39,483 nucleotides of DNA from an uncultured Ferrovum sp. (GTDB lineage Bacteria; Pseudomonadota; Gammaproteobacteria; Burkholderiales; Ferrovaceae), in the NCBI GenBank assembly GCA_903893215.1, contig CAITLJ010000029.1, positions 1 through 39,483 of the forward strand, in the 5' to 3' direction. Below the pieces are notes generated by a model. It worked only from the letters and a program-made list of their open reading frames with translations. It was not told where the DNA came from and ran no database searches. Position 1 is the first letter of the stretch. Each line of letters opens with the position of its first letter. Below are positions 1-7,726 of this stretch, in pieces. Made by a program: the position numbers and the translations under genes.

Positions 1-23
1 GCCAATCCTGAAAGGCTGGATGC

Positions 24-47
24 ACGGGCGCGGCTGAGCGCGCCCGT
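24..47 (-). terminator. Perfect 9-bp hairpin downstream of the PEP-CTERM gene
   Basis: Nine-base arms (24-32 and 39-47) pair perfectly around the six-base loop GCTGAG and are very GC-rich. On the minus strand the hairpin lies 56 bases after the PEP-CTERM stop codon, where a terminator would sit. No T-tract follows it, so it may be a Rho-assisted terminator or an RNA-stabilising 3' structure rather than a classical intrinsic terminator. Confidence 0.35.
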
Positions 48-89
48 CTTGCACTTGCCGTCTTGCACTTGCCGTCTTGCGCTTGCGGT
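48..89. repeat. Three tandem copies of a 14-bp repeat
   Basis: The unit CTTGCACTTGCCGT occurs twice exactly (48-61, 62-75) and a third time with changes (76-89). A degenerate partial copy follows and runs toward the PEP-CTERM stop codon. The array lies between the hairpin at 24-47 and the gene end, so it belongs to the gene's 3' untranslated region. It looks like slippage-generated sequence; no function can be read from it. Confidence 0.8.
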
Positions 90-102
90 CAGGCGCTTGT
101 CC

Positions 103-657
103 TCAGGCGCGACGGCGACGCGCGACTGCGGTCACGGCCAGCAGGCCAGACAGCATCAGGGACGAAGTGCCGGGCTCGGGAATGGCGGCCACACTGAGCG
201 CACCGGCGAATCCGGCGGCCGTCGACTGTGCGGCCACGCTGCCGGTGATCTGCAGATCATAGGTGGTGTTGGCGGCCAGGTCGGCAAAGGTCAGGTTGCT
301 GGGCAGGTTGCTCGCCACATTGCTGGTCTGCCAGGTCGAACCAACCAGCGTGCCGGTGCTCGATGTACCCTGATAGAGCGCAATCGCGAAATTGCCGAGC
401 TGCTGCGACGTGAAGGTGTTTGCTGTAGGACTGAACACCAGGTCGTAGGTCGACGCGACCGCAGCGCCGCTGGCCGGGTCTGCCAGGCTGAATATGAAGT
501 CGTCCGTGAAGGTGCTGCCGGACAGGCTGGCGAGGGTGCTGTCCGCGATGGTGGTTGTGCTGGGTACGCTCAACGCCCCGAGGTTGGCGGTACCGGCCAG
601 GGCCGGCTGGATTGCCGCTACCAGACCGGCAGCTAACAACAAATGCTTGGCACTCAT
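103..657 (-). CDS. FxDxF-type PEP-CTERM sorting-domain protein
   Basis: This is a small exported protein of 184 residues. It opens with a signal peptide (hydrophobic core LLLAAGLVAAI, likely cleavage after PALA). It closes with a textbook PEP-CTERM tail: Pro-Glu-Pro (IPEPG), a transmembrane stretch (about 18 residues) and a terminal RRRR cluster. Near residue 52 the FTDDFIFSL segment fits the FxDxF signature of a PEP-CTERM subfamily. The middle is Ser/Thr/Ala-rich without cysteines or enzyme motifs. PEP-CTERM proteins are recognised by exosortase and usually end up in the envelope or exopolysaccharide matrix; no exosortase lies in this window. The start at 657 is chosen over a longer in-frame start because GGAG stands seven bases upstream and the signal peptide begins there. 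The ligand or matrix role is unknown. Confidence 0.9.
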   Translation of the reverse strand: MSAKHLLLAAGLVAAIQPALAGTANLGALSVPSTTTIADSTLASLSGSTFTDDFIFSLADPASGAAVASTYDLVFSPTANTFTSQQLGNFAIALYQGTSSTGTLVGSTWQTSNVASNLPSNLTFADLAANTTYDLQITGSVAAQSTAAGFAGALSVAAIPEPGTSSLMLSGLLAVTAVARRRRA

Positions 658-806
658 TCCTGTTCTCCATGCTGCGGGTTGGGTTGCGCTTATCGAAACC
701 AATTACCGACCCGATTAGTTTATGCGCTCAGTATTTCATGAAATCGGCTGGGGGCGGGGCTTCCATTGATCCGTTCGGCACGGGTTGAACAACGGCGCTG
801 CAACGA
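658..806 (-). promoter_or_regulatory. Probable promoter region of the PEP-CTERM gene, with a 12-bp palindrome
   Basis: This 149-base gap separates the DUF748 gene from the PEP-CTERM gene and is visibly more AT-rich than its surroundings. It holds the perfect palindrome ATTTCATGAAAT (733-744), about 76 bases before the start codon, which could be an operator. I looked for a -24/-12 sigma-54 promoter, as reported for some PEP-CTERM genes, and saw none. No clear -35/-10 pair stands out either. Confidence 0.3.
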
Positions 807-3800
807 TCAGTGCAGAGTGAATTGCACGCGGGACGGCGCCGCCGCAGCGGCAGCTGGCGTGGCCGCCTGATCGGCACTGCCGGCGTCGTCCCCCGCCACG
901 AATACGCGGCCGGGTTCAATCTTGCCCGGACCGGTCAGCCAGTCCTGCGCGGCACGCATGCGGCGGGCGGACAGTTCGCTGATCGCGTCCGGATTGGTGC
1001 GCGCCTGCGCGCTGAGTGCGGCCAGGTCGCGCACCGCGTCAGCGTAAGCGCGAATGTCCACGCTTAAGGCCGGCTTGCTGGTCAGCGCCAGGGCCAGATG
1101 CTGCAGCTTGTCCACGGCCACGCTGTCGAGGGCGTCGCTGCCGGCGGCAAAGCCCACCCAGCCAAAGTTTTCAGCATGTTCGCCGCCAAACAGCGAACCC
1201 AGCCAGCGGAAGGGCGCGGTCACCGCACGCTCGACGGCCCGGCTCACCAGCTGGCCGATGATGCCGCCCAGATTGAACTGCGGGTCGGCCAGCGTACCTT
1301 CGATCGGCAGGTCGACTTCGATCACGCCATTGCTGTCTTTCAACAGGTTGACCGCCATGTCCATGGGAATGGCCTTGATACCCGGAATGTCCTTGCGGTC
1401 GCCCAGTGTCAGCTGATCCAGCCGCAGGTGATTGCCCGCTGTAATCTTGCCGTGATCGAGTTTGTAGGCGATGTCAAAGCTGAGCTTGCCGCGGGTGATT
1501 GGAAAGCCAGTGAAACGGGTGGAGTAGCTGGTCAGCGGTCCCAGCTCGAAGTCGTGCACCTGTGACTGCAGGTCGAGAAACAGCGGGCTGGCCAAGGGGT
1601 TGAGCAGGCCTGCCACTGTGACACTGGCACCGCCATCCAGGGTGCCCGCCAGGGTAAGCTTGCCGCGGCTCTCCGGTCGCGAGGACAGGCCGGTCAGTTT
1701 GCCGTCCACATGGTTCAGATGGGCTGCGTATTCGGGCTTCACAAAATGATCCTGGAAGTCGAGCTGGGCGTCGTTCAGGTCGATGGTATCGATGGTCAAC
1801 GGCAGCGGCGGGGTGACGACCGCGCCACTGGCGGGGGCCAGCACCAGACCTTTGCTGCTGGCCGGTTTCCCGGCCAGCACCCGGGTCAGGTTGATCGATC
1901 CGTCCGGCTCCAGCTGCAGCGAGGCATTCAGGCCATCCAGTTGCACGTGCTGCAGGTGAACATCCAGGGGCTGACTGGTCACGTGTACGCCATCGCTCGC
2001 CAGCCGCTTCCAGGACAGCAGGGCTTGCGTGTCACCGGTCGCAGCGAGCACGATCGTGCTGAGTGCCGCGCTGCCATCCAGCACCCATTGCGGCGCCGCC
2101 AGCGTGCCGGACAACTGCACACGGGCATCGAGGTTCAGTCCGCCCTGGCGGATCTGGAGCGGCACGCCGGGCGGCAGCCAGGTCTGCCATTCCGGCTGGG
2201 CAAAATCCTGTGCCACGGTCAGATGCAGTTTGCCATCGAGCGGCGCCGCCCGGATGTGCCCTTTCAGCGTGATCTGGGTGCCCCGGTTGACCTGGCCGGT
2301 CAGGCTGAATCTGGCTGGGTCCACCGCCTGCGTGGAGAGCTGGGTGAGCAGGATTTGTACCTGCTGCCAGCGCGCAGTGGCGGCAGGCATGTGGGTCTCG
2401 TCGCGCAAGCTGCCCGAGGCATTGTCGACCTTCAGCTGGCCCAGCTTGCCCTGCCAGCCGCCCAGCGTGCGGGTGTCGTTCGCCGCGGTCCGGCTGGTAG
2501 CGGCACTGGTGGCTGGGGCGGCCTGGTAGCCGGGAATACCGTCCAGCGCCTTCATCAGCGTGCCCGTATTGATGGCACCATCGCGCTCGCGCAGCACGTC
2601 GGTTTGCAGGTCGGCCAGATGCAGCAGGTCCAGGCTGAAGGTGTGCTGGTCAAGATCCACCTTGCTGCTGTTCGCTTCAAGCAGCGCAAGCTTGATCCGT
2701 CCGCCCAGGGCCAGGTCCACTGCATTCAGGCTGCCCAGCTGGGCCAAATGCTGCCGGGCCAGACGCACGTCGGCGTTGGTCAGCGTCAGCCCGCCCAGCC
2801 GGTTGTCGCCCGGGGCGGCCACGGCGGCCGCATTGAGCTGGTCGGCGTGATAGTGCCCGTCTGCGAGTTCGGCCACTGCATTGGCGGCACGCACGGCACC
2901 CACTGACAGACCGGTGGGTAGCGCCAGATCGGCCGCTGCCACACTGTGCATTGCATAGCGCTGGGCGGGCAGGTCGGCATCGATGCCGTCCGCATGCAGG
3001 ATGGCACCATGCCCGTCGGCGGGCAGGCGCAGGCCGGTGATGTCGAGGGTGCCGATGTGGGCCTGCTTTTGCAGCCGGTTGGCAGAGAGCTGGGTAAAGC
3101 GTGCCGCAGCGGTGCCCACCTGTTGACCGGTCTCTAGCGCCGACCAGTCGAGCGTGCCGATGCTCAGCACGCCAGTGCGGGAATCGGCTTCCAGGTCATG
3201 AATCTGCAGGTCGTGCACATGTACCAGCAGCGCATCGTGTTCACGGTCATGCACGGCCACGCTGGGCAGGCTGAATTGCAGACCATGGATGCGGGCATAA
3301 GGGGCTTTCGCATCCGCTTTCTGCGCATCCGGTTTCTGCACATCTAGCCCCAGCTCCAGGTCGGCAGCGGTGCTGAACGGCGAACTGTCCACGCGCACCG
3401 GCAGCTCGCCCGCGAAATAGGGTGAGACACGCTGTAGGTCGATGCGCGTGAGTGTGGCGCGCGCCTTCAGCGCGGGACCGGGCGTGGACAAGGTGCCATC
3501 GAGCACGATCTGTTCCTGGCGGTCGCCCTGCAGGCTGAGCTGGAAGGGTGTGTGGTCGGCATCGGGCCAGCGCACAGCGCCCACCTTCAGGGTGGCCTCG
3601 CGCAATTCCAGATGCACTGGCGTGCCCGTGGCCAGGTCGTCCCAACTGGCTTCGCCGCCTGCGAAATCGATACCGTCCAGCAACAGGTGGCGCACGCCGC
3701 CGCCAGCCTTGCCGGGCTCGCCGCCCTGGTGGGCTTGGTCGACTTTGCCGGCTTTCTGGTCGGTGGCATCGGCTTTGGTGCGCGACGCTTCCACGCGTTG

Positions 3801-5045
3801 CAGCATGCTGACCCAGTCGATCGTGCCGTCGGCCGCACGGCCGGCATGCACGCGAAAACCACGCACCGACAGTTGCCCCAGATGCAGCAGGCCATCGCTC
3901 ATGCGGTATTCGCGCACCGGCACTTCGAGGCGTTGCAGGGCCAGCATCGGCTGGCCGGCTTCGGCGGTGTCGCGCACATCCAGATCACGCAGGATGAAGT
4001 CGCCGGCCAGGCTGACCTGGGGCAGGGCGCCGGGCTGGATGCGCACATGCGCGTCCATGCGGGCGTCGAAGCGGCCATCGCGCAACTGCAGTTGGCCTGG
4101 CACCGGCACCAGGTCGGTGTAGTCAGGCAGGTGCAGGTCCTCCACCTCGAAATGCACGGTCAGCGCCTCGGCGCGATCTTTTGCAGCCGCGTTGCCGTAG
4201 AGCACCAGCAGGCGCTCATCCAGGTGGCCATAAAACTGGGGGGCCACCGGTTTGTCGGCATCGTCTTCGCGCGTCGAGAACCAGGGCAGCGCCAGTTCCA
4301 TGCCGGTCAGGCCATGGTGTGCGCCGGTCACCCCGTCGTCCCAGGTAAGTGCGCCGTCGTGCAGCACCACATCCCGCAGCACCAGTGCCGGCGTCGGGCC
4401 CTTGCTCGGTGCCTTCAGGAAGCGGTCCATCAGGTCCTGCACGTTGAGCCGGCCATGGATATCACGCGCCAGATGCACGCTCAGCCGGTCCGCCCGCACC
4501 GAGCTGACGATCGGGTAGCCATGGATCAGGCTGGCCGGCGAGAGCGTGACATCGAACGCACCCAGGCTGGCAAATGGGGGCGGCGTCGACTCTGCCTTGT
4601 CTGCAACGCCTCCGCTCCCGCCTCCGCTCCCGCTCCCGGCACCTTCACCAGCACCGGCTGCAGCACCAGCGCCGCCAGCGGTCACCCTGCGCACCGGTCC
4701 CATGAATCCCTGCTGCCGGGTGGCTTCACCAATCTGCAGGCCATCAATGTGCACGTGCAGGCTGAACGGATCGATGCGCATGCGCTCGAGCGTCACCGGC
4801 CGTCCGAGCAGCTTGCCCACCATCTGCGCGCCCGGTCCGCGCGCCAGCGCCGGCACCTCGGACAAGGCGAAGGCCAGCACGCCGACCAGCACTGCCAAGG
4901 CAACGAGCAGAAACACGATCACGCGCAGGTAGCGGCGATGTGGTGGTGCCAGCGACAGGGACTGGCTGGGCCTGTGGTCCTGGGGCGGGGCGGGGTCCTG
5001 CTGCGTGGAACCGGCGGCGGAGTCGTTCGGCGGTGTGGTGGGCAT
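807..5045 (-). CDS. AsmA-like DUF748 envelope protein
   Basis: This is a very long protein (1412 residues) with a short Pro/Gln-rich cytoplasmic tail, one transmembrane anchor (about residues 40-62) and a huge periplasmic part. The C-terminal third carries the recognisable DUF748 core: a segment around FPITRGKLSFDIAYKLDHG, then ITAGNHLRLDQLTLGD, LPIEGTLADPQF and a GGIIGQLV helix. Repeated beta-strand patterns with LxLxDLxL spacing recall the AsmA/YhdP/TamB superfamily, whose members form grooved beta-structures implicated in lipid transport to the outer membrane. A low-complexity Gly/Ala/Ser linker sits near residues 125-150. The tail after the core resembles the OmpA-like segment seen in many DUF748 proteins but is not clear enough to call. 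It begins 19 bases after ldcA and is probably in the same operon. There is no good Shine-Dalgarno sequence, so the exact start is uncertain. Confidence 0.85.
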   Translation of the reverse strand: MPTTPPNDSAAGSTQQDPAPPQDHRPSQSLSLAPPHRRYLRVIVFLLVALAVLVGVLAFALSEVPALARGPGAQMVGKLLGRPVTLERMRIDPFSLHVHIDGLQIGEATRQQGFMGPVRRVTAGGAGAAAGAGEGAGSGSGGGSGGVADKAESTPPPFASLGAFDVTLSPASLIHGYPIVSSVRADRLSVHLARDIHGRLNVQDLMDRFLKAPSKGPTPALVLRDVVLHDGALTWDDGVTGAHHGLTGMELALPWFSTREDDADKPVAPQFYGHLDERLLVLYGNAAAKDRAEALTVHFEVEDLHLPDYTDLVPVPGQLQLRDGRFDARMDAHVRIQPGALPQVSLAGDFILRDLDVRDTAEAGQPMLALQRLEVPVREYRMSDGLLHLGQLSVRGFRVHAGRAADGTIDWVSMLQRVEASRTKADATDQKAGKVDQAHQGGEPGKAGGGVRHLLLDGIDFAGGEASWDDLATGTPVHLELREATLKVGAVRWPDADHTPFQLSLQGDRQEQIVLDGTLSTPGPALKARATLTRIDLQRVSPYFAGELPVRVDSSPFSTAADLELGLDVQKPDAQKADAKAPYARIHGLQFSLPSVAVHDREHDALLVHVHDLQIHDLEADSRTGVLSIGTLDWSALETGQQVGTAAARFTQLSANRLQKQAHIGTLDITGLRLPADGHGAILHADGIDADLPAQRYAMHSVAAADLALPTGLSVGAVRAANAVAELADGHYHADQLNAAAVAAPGDNRLGGLTLTNADVRLARQHLAQLGSLNAVDLALGGRIKLALLEANSSKVDLDQHTFSLDLLHLADLQTDVLRERDGAINTGTLMKALDGIPGYQAAPATSAATSRTAANDTRTLGGWQGKLGQLKVDNASGSLRDETHMPAATARWQQVQILLTQLSTQAVDPARFSLTGQVNRGTQITLKGHIRAAPLDGKLHLTVAQDFAQPEWQTWLPPGVPLQIRQGGLNLDARVQLSGTLAAPQWVLDGSAALSTIVLAATGDTQALLSWKRLASDGVHVTSQPLDVHLQHVQLDGLNASLQLEPDGSINLTRVLAGKPASSKGLVLAPASGAVVTPPLPLTIDTIDLNDAQLDFQDHFVKPEYAAHLNHVDGKLTGLSSRPESRGKLTLAGTLDGGASVTVAGLLNPLASPLFLDLQSQVHDFELGPLTSYSTRFTGFPITRGKLSFDIAYKLDHGKITAGNHLRLDQLTLGDRKDIPGIKAIPMDMAVNLLKDSNGVIEVDLPIEGTLADPQFNLGGIIGQLVSRAVERAVTAPFRWLGSLFGGEHAENFGWVGFAAGSDALDSVAVDKLQHLALALTSKPALSVDIRAYADAVRDLAALSAQARTNPDAISELSARRMRAAQDWLTGPGKIEPGRVFVAGDDAGSADQAATPAAAAAAPSRVQFTLH

Positions 5046-5064
5046 CGGCGGTGGCAGGCGTGGA

Positions 5065-6033
5065 TCAGCGTTGCAGGAATGATGCCACGTTCAGCCGCGC
5101 CTCCTGCCCATTCGCGGTCAAGGTGGCTTTTGCTCCCACCGGCAGGGTCCATTTGTCGCGGATATGGCCAAACGGCAGGCCGGTGAGCACGGGTCCGTGG
5201 AAACGCTTGCGCAGCCAGGCAATCACCGCGGCCAGCCGGTAGTCGATCAGTGCCCCGTCGGCGGGCTCGCAGGCGGTGAAGGCCCCCAGCAGCACGGCCT
5301 GCTGGCGGGCCAGCACACCGCTCAGTTCGAGTTGCATCAGCATGCGTTCAATGCGATAGGGCGCTTCGGCGATGTCCTCCAAAAACAGCAGGCCTCCGTC
5401 CACGTCCGGAAACCACGGCGTGCCGATCAGGTGGGTCAGTACCGCCAGGTTGCCGCCCCACAAGGTGCCCTGCCAGCTCCCCGCCAGCGGCGGTCCGTCA
5501 TGGGTCCACGCCGGGTAGTGATGCCCTTCGGCGCCCAGCGCCAGCAGACCCCAGAACTGGCCGGCGTGCAGCGCGCTGGGTGCGCTGCCGGCAAAGTCAC
5601 TGGTGGCCATCGGGCCGGCCAGGCTGATCTGTCCGGTGCTGCGCAGCAGCGCCAGATGAAAGGCGGTGAAGTCGCTGAAGCCGCAAAACAGCTTGCTGCT
5701 GGCGGCCAGCATGGGCCAGTCCAGCAAGGGCAGCAGGTGCGACAGGCCAAAGCCGCCGCGCGCGGCCATGATCAGCTGCACGGCCGGGTCTTGCGCCAGC
5801 GCGTGCAGGTCGGCCACGCGGGCTTGGGGCGTGCCGGCGCAATAGCCATCGCGCCCCAGGCTGCCCGGCATCACGCGCACGGCGTGGCCAAGACTGGTCA
5901 GGTACTGCGCACTGCGCTGCAGGGCGGCCGGATCGGGCAGGGCGCCGGACGGGGCGCAGATGCCAATGCCGACCGGGGCCTGCAGGGCGCGCGGGCGCGC
6001 GACGTCAGCCAGCAGCATGCCCGGCAGCGGCAT
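5065..6033 (-). CDS. ldcA: LD-carboxypeptidase, peptidase family S66
   Basis: This enzyme releases the terminal D-Ala from tetrapeptide stems of recycled murein in the cytoplasm, which is required for peptidoglycan recycling. The S66 catalytic triad is in place: Ser120 in GFSDFTAFH, Glu219 in LLFLEDIAE and His290 in LPFGHIRDKW. These are close to the Ser115/Glu217/His285 positions known for the Pseudomonas enzyme. ARGGFGLSHLLPLLDW and GGNLAVLTHLIGTPW are further family blocks. At 322 residues the length is normal and there is no signal peptide, as expected for a cytosolic enzyme. The first ATG (6033) overlaps the EAL gene by 29 bases; a second in-frame ATG at 6018 is equally possible because neither has a convincing ribosome binding site. 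Coupling to a cyclic-di-GMP gene is unusual for ldcA. Confidence 0.93.
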   Translation of the reverse strand: MPLPGMLLADVARPRALQAPVGIGICAPSGALPDPAALQRSAQYLTSLGHAVRVMPGSLGRDGYCAGTPQARVADLHALAQDPAVQLIMAARGGFGLSHLLPLLDWPMLAASSKLFCGFSDFTAFHLALLRSTGQISLAGPMATSDFAGSAPSALHAGQFWGLLALGAEGHHYPAWTHDGPPLAGSWQGTLWGGNLAVLTHLIGTPWFPDVDGGLLFLEDIAEAPYRIERMLMQLELSGVLARQQAVLLGAFTACEPADGALIDYRLAAVIAWLRKRFHGPVLTGLPFGHIRDKWTLPVGAKATLTANGQEARLNVASFLQR

Positions 6034-7726
6034 TGTGCCGCGTCACGAAGGCCAGAAAGTCATCGAAGGGCAGGGGGCGGCTGAACACATAACCCTGCAA
6101 GGTTTCACACCCAAGGTCGGTGATGAACTGCTGTGTCTCGGCGTCTTCCACGCCTTCCACCACCACCTGCAGGCCAAGGTCGTGCGCCAGCTTGACCTGG
6201 CTGCGCACCAGCACCTGCTTGTCGGGCGAGGACATGAGGTCGCGTACGAAGGTCTGGTCCACCTTGACCACATCCATCGGCATGTCGAGCAGCCAGCTGA
6301 AGGTGGAGTGCCCGGTGCCAAAGTCGTCCAGCGCCAGCTGGACGCCGAAGTCCTTCAGCTTTTGCAGCAGGGCGCGGGTAGCCTTCATGTCGGCCACCGG
6401 AAACTTTTCGGTGATCTCGATCTTCAGGCATTCGGCGGGCAGGTCCCAGGTGCGCAACATGTCGGGGATGTGGTCGACCAGGTCGGCCTTGATCAGGTTG
6501 GCCGGCAGGTTCACGGCCAGGGTAATGTCCAGATTACCCCGCTTTTTGAAGGTGTAAATTGCCTGCAGGGCGTGCTTGATCACGTAGACCGGGAACGGGT
6601 TGGCCTTGTGGGTGCGCGTGCCGTATTCATGCACGGCATCGAGCACGCGGTCCGGCGCCACCGGCTTGCCGTCCAGCTGCAATCGCAGCAGCGCCTCGGC
6701 ACTGGTCACCTTGCCGGTTTGCAGGTCGAGCTGTGGCTGGAAATACAGCAGGGCCTCGTTGTTGGCCACGGCGTCCATGATCTGGTTGACCAGTTCGGCG
6801 CGCCGGGTGTCGGTGCGATCTTCCAGTGCCTTGCTGAATTTGACGAATGGCTCGCTGGTACGGAAGGCCTCGTCTGCCGCCAGCATGGCCCGGTCGAGCA
6901 GCTGGTCGGCCGTGGCGCCATCTTCCGGGAATACCGTCACGCCGATCGACGAGCTGGCGGTGAAGGTGCGGCCAACCACGTCGAGGGTTTCTTCGTTCAG
7001 CTTGAAGTGCACCTGGCTTGCAGCCGTCTGCGCCTGCAAGGCGTGGCGCAGTCCCGGCAGCAGCACATGAAACTGCTGGGCCCCGGTGCGTGCCACCACA
7101 TCACGCTTGCGCACGCTCTGCCCGAGGACCCGCGCCACTTCCCCCATCGCGGCCTCGTGCAGCGGGTGTCCCTGGCGGCCATTGCCTTCAAGGGCGTGGC
7201 GCACGTCCACGCACAGGATGGCCAGATTGTCGGGCGCCATGGCTGTATCCGGATCGATGTCCTGCCGGCTCAACAACATTTCCTCTAGGCTGCGGCACAC
7301 GCCCGCGCGGTTCGGCAGGCCGGTGGATGTATCGCTGAAGCTGGCGTCCACCTCGGCCATGCGGATGGCCGCCTTCACCATCTGCACGGTGATGGCCGCC
7401 ATGTCGCCCATGGCGCGCTTGCGCACCAGGGCAGGCGTGGCGCGGCCACTGCGTTCCTCGCACAGGCTTAAAAAGCTGCCGATCAGGTAGACCGGTGCGG
7501 CCGCGTCCTGCGTCAGTGCGGCCAGTTCGAACAGCATCTGCAGCCGTCCCTGGTCGGCGCGGGCATCGAGCATCTGCTCGCTGGCCAGCAACTGGAAGTA
7601 ATCCACGAAGGACTGATGCAACTGCAGGCTGTCCTCGATCGTGCCCAGCAGCGGGTATCGCAGGATCAGGTCCTGCAGTACCGTTTCGGTGACCGCCGCC
7701 ACGCCGTCCGGCTGCGATTTGGTCAT
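6005..7726 (-). CDS. Degenerate GGDEF / intact EAL cyclic-di-GMP phosphodiesterase
   Basis: The protein has 573 residues and no membrane segment. Residues 1-125 form a helical N-terminal region I do not recognise. Residues 130-300 are a GGDEF-like fold in which the signature loop has become RTGAQQF (213-219), so diguanylate cyclase activity is unlikely. Residues 310-565 are an EAL domain with its catalytic set visible: AEALLRL with Glu344, the Asn in LAVNLP, EITEKF, LDDFGTGHSTF, VKVDQTF, VEGVED and LQGYVFSRP. I therefore infer an active c-di-GMP phosphodiesterase with a GGDEF domain kept as a regulatory or dimerisation module. Its ATG overlaps the TAA of the HD-GYP gene by one base (TAATG), so translation of the two is probably coupled and their products may act together. 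Confidence 0.9.
   Translation of the reverse strand: MTKSQPDGVAAVTETVLQDLILRYPLLGTIEDSLQLHQSFVDYFQLLASEQMLDARADQGRLQMLFELAALTQDAAAPVYLIGSFLSLCEERSGRATPALVRKRAMGDMAAITVQMVKAAIRMAEVDASFSDTSTGLPNRAGVCRSLEEMLLSRQDIDPDTAMAPDNLAILCVDVRHALEGNGRQGHPLHEAAMGEVARVLGQSVRKRDVVARTGAQQFHVLLPGLRHALQAQTAASQVHFKLNEETLDVVGRTFTASSSIGVTVFPEDGATADQLLDRAMLAADEAFRTSEPFVKFSKALEDRTDTRRAELVNQIMDAVANNEALLYFQPQLDLQTGKVTSAEALLRLQLDGKPVAPDRVLDAVHEYGTRTHKANPFPVYVIKHALQAIYTFKKRGNLDITLAVNLPANLIKADLVDHIPDMLRTWDLPAECLKIEITEKFPVADMKATRALLQKLKDFGVQLALDDFGTGHSTFSWLLDMPMDVVKVDQTFVRDLMSSPDKQVLVRSQVKLAHDLGLQVVVEGVEDAETQQFITDLGCETLQGYVFSRPLPFDDFLAFVTRHNAAAGHAAG

Noticed and set aside
658-806. Sigma-54 promoter for the PEP-CTERM gene
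   Set aside because: No GG-N10-GC arrangement resembling TGGCAC-N5-TTGCA was found in the gap.
3552-5186. Long open frame of 544 codons on the plus strand opposite the DUF748 gene
   Set aside because: It is Gln/His/Arg-rich, has no recognisable domain, and lies wholly opposite a gene with clear family features; typical of antisense frames in GC-rich DNA.
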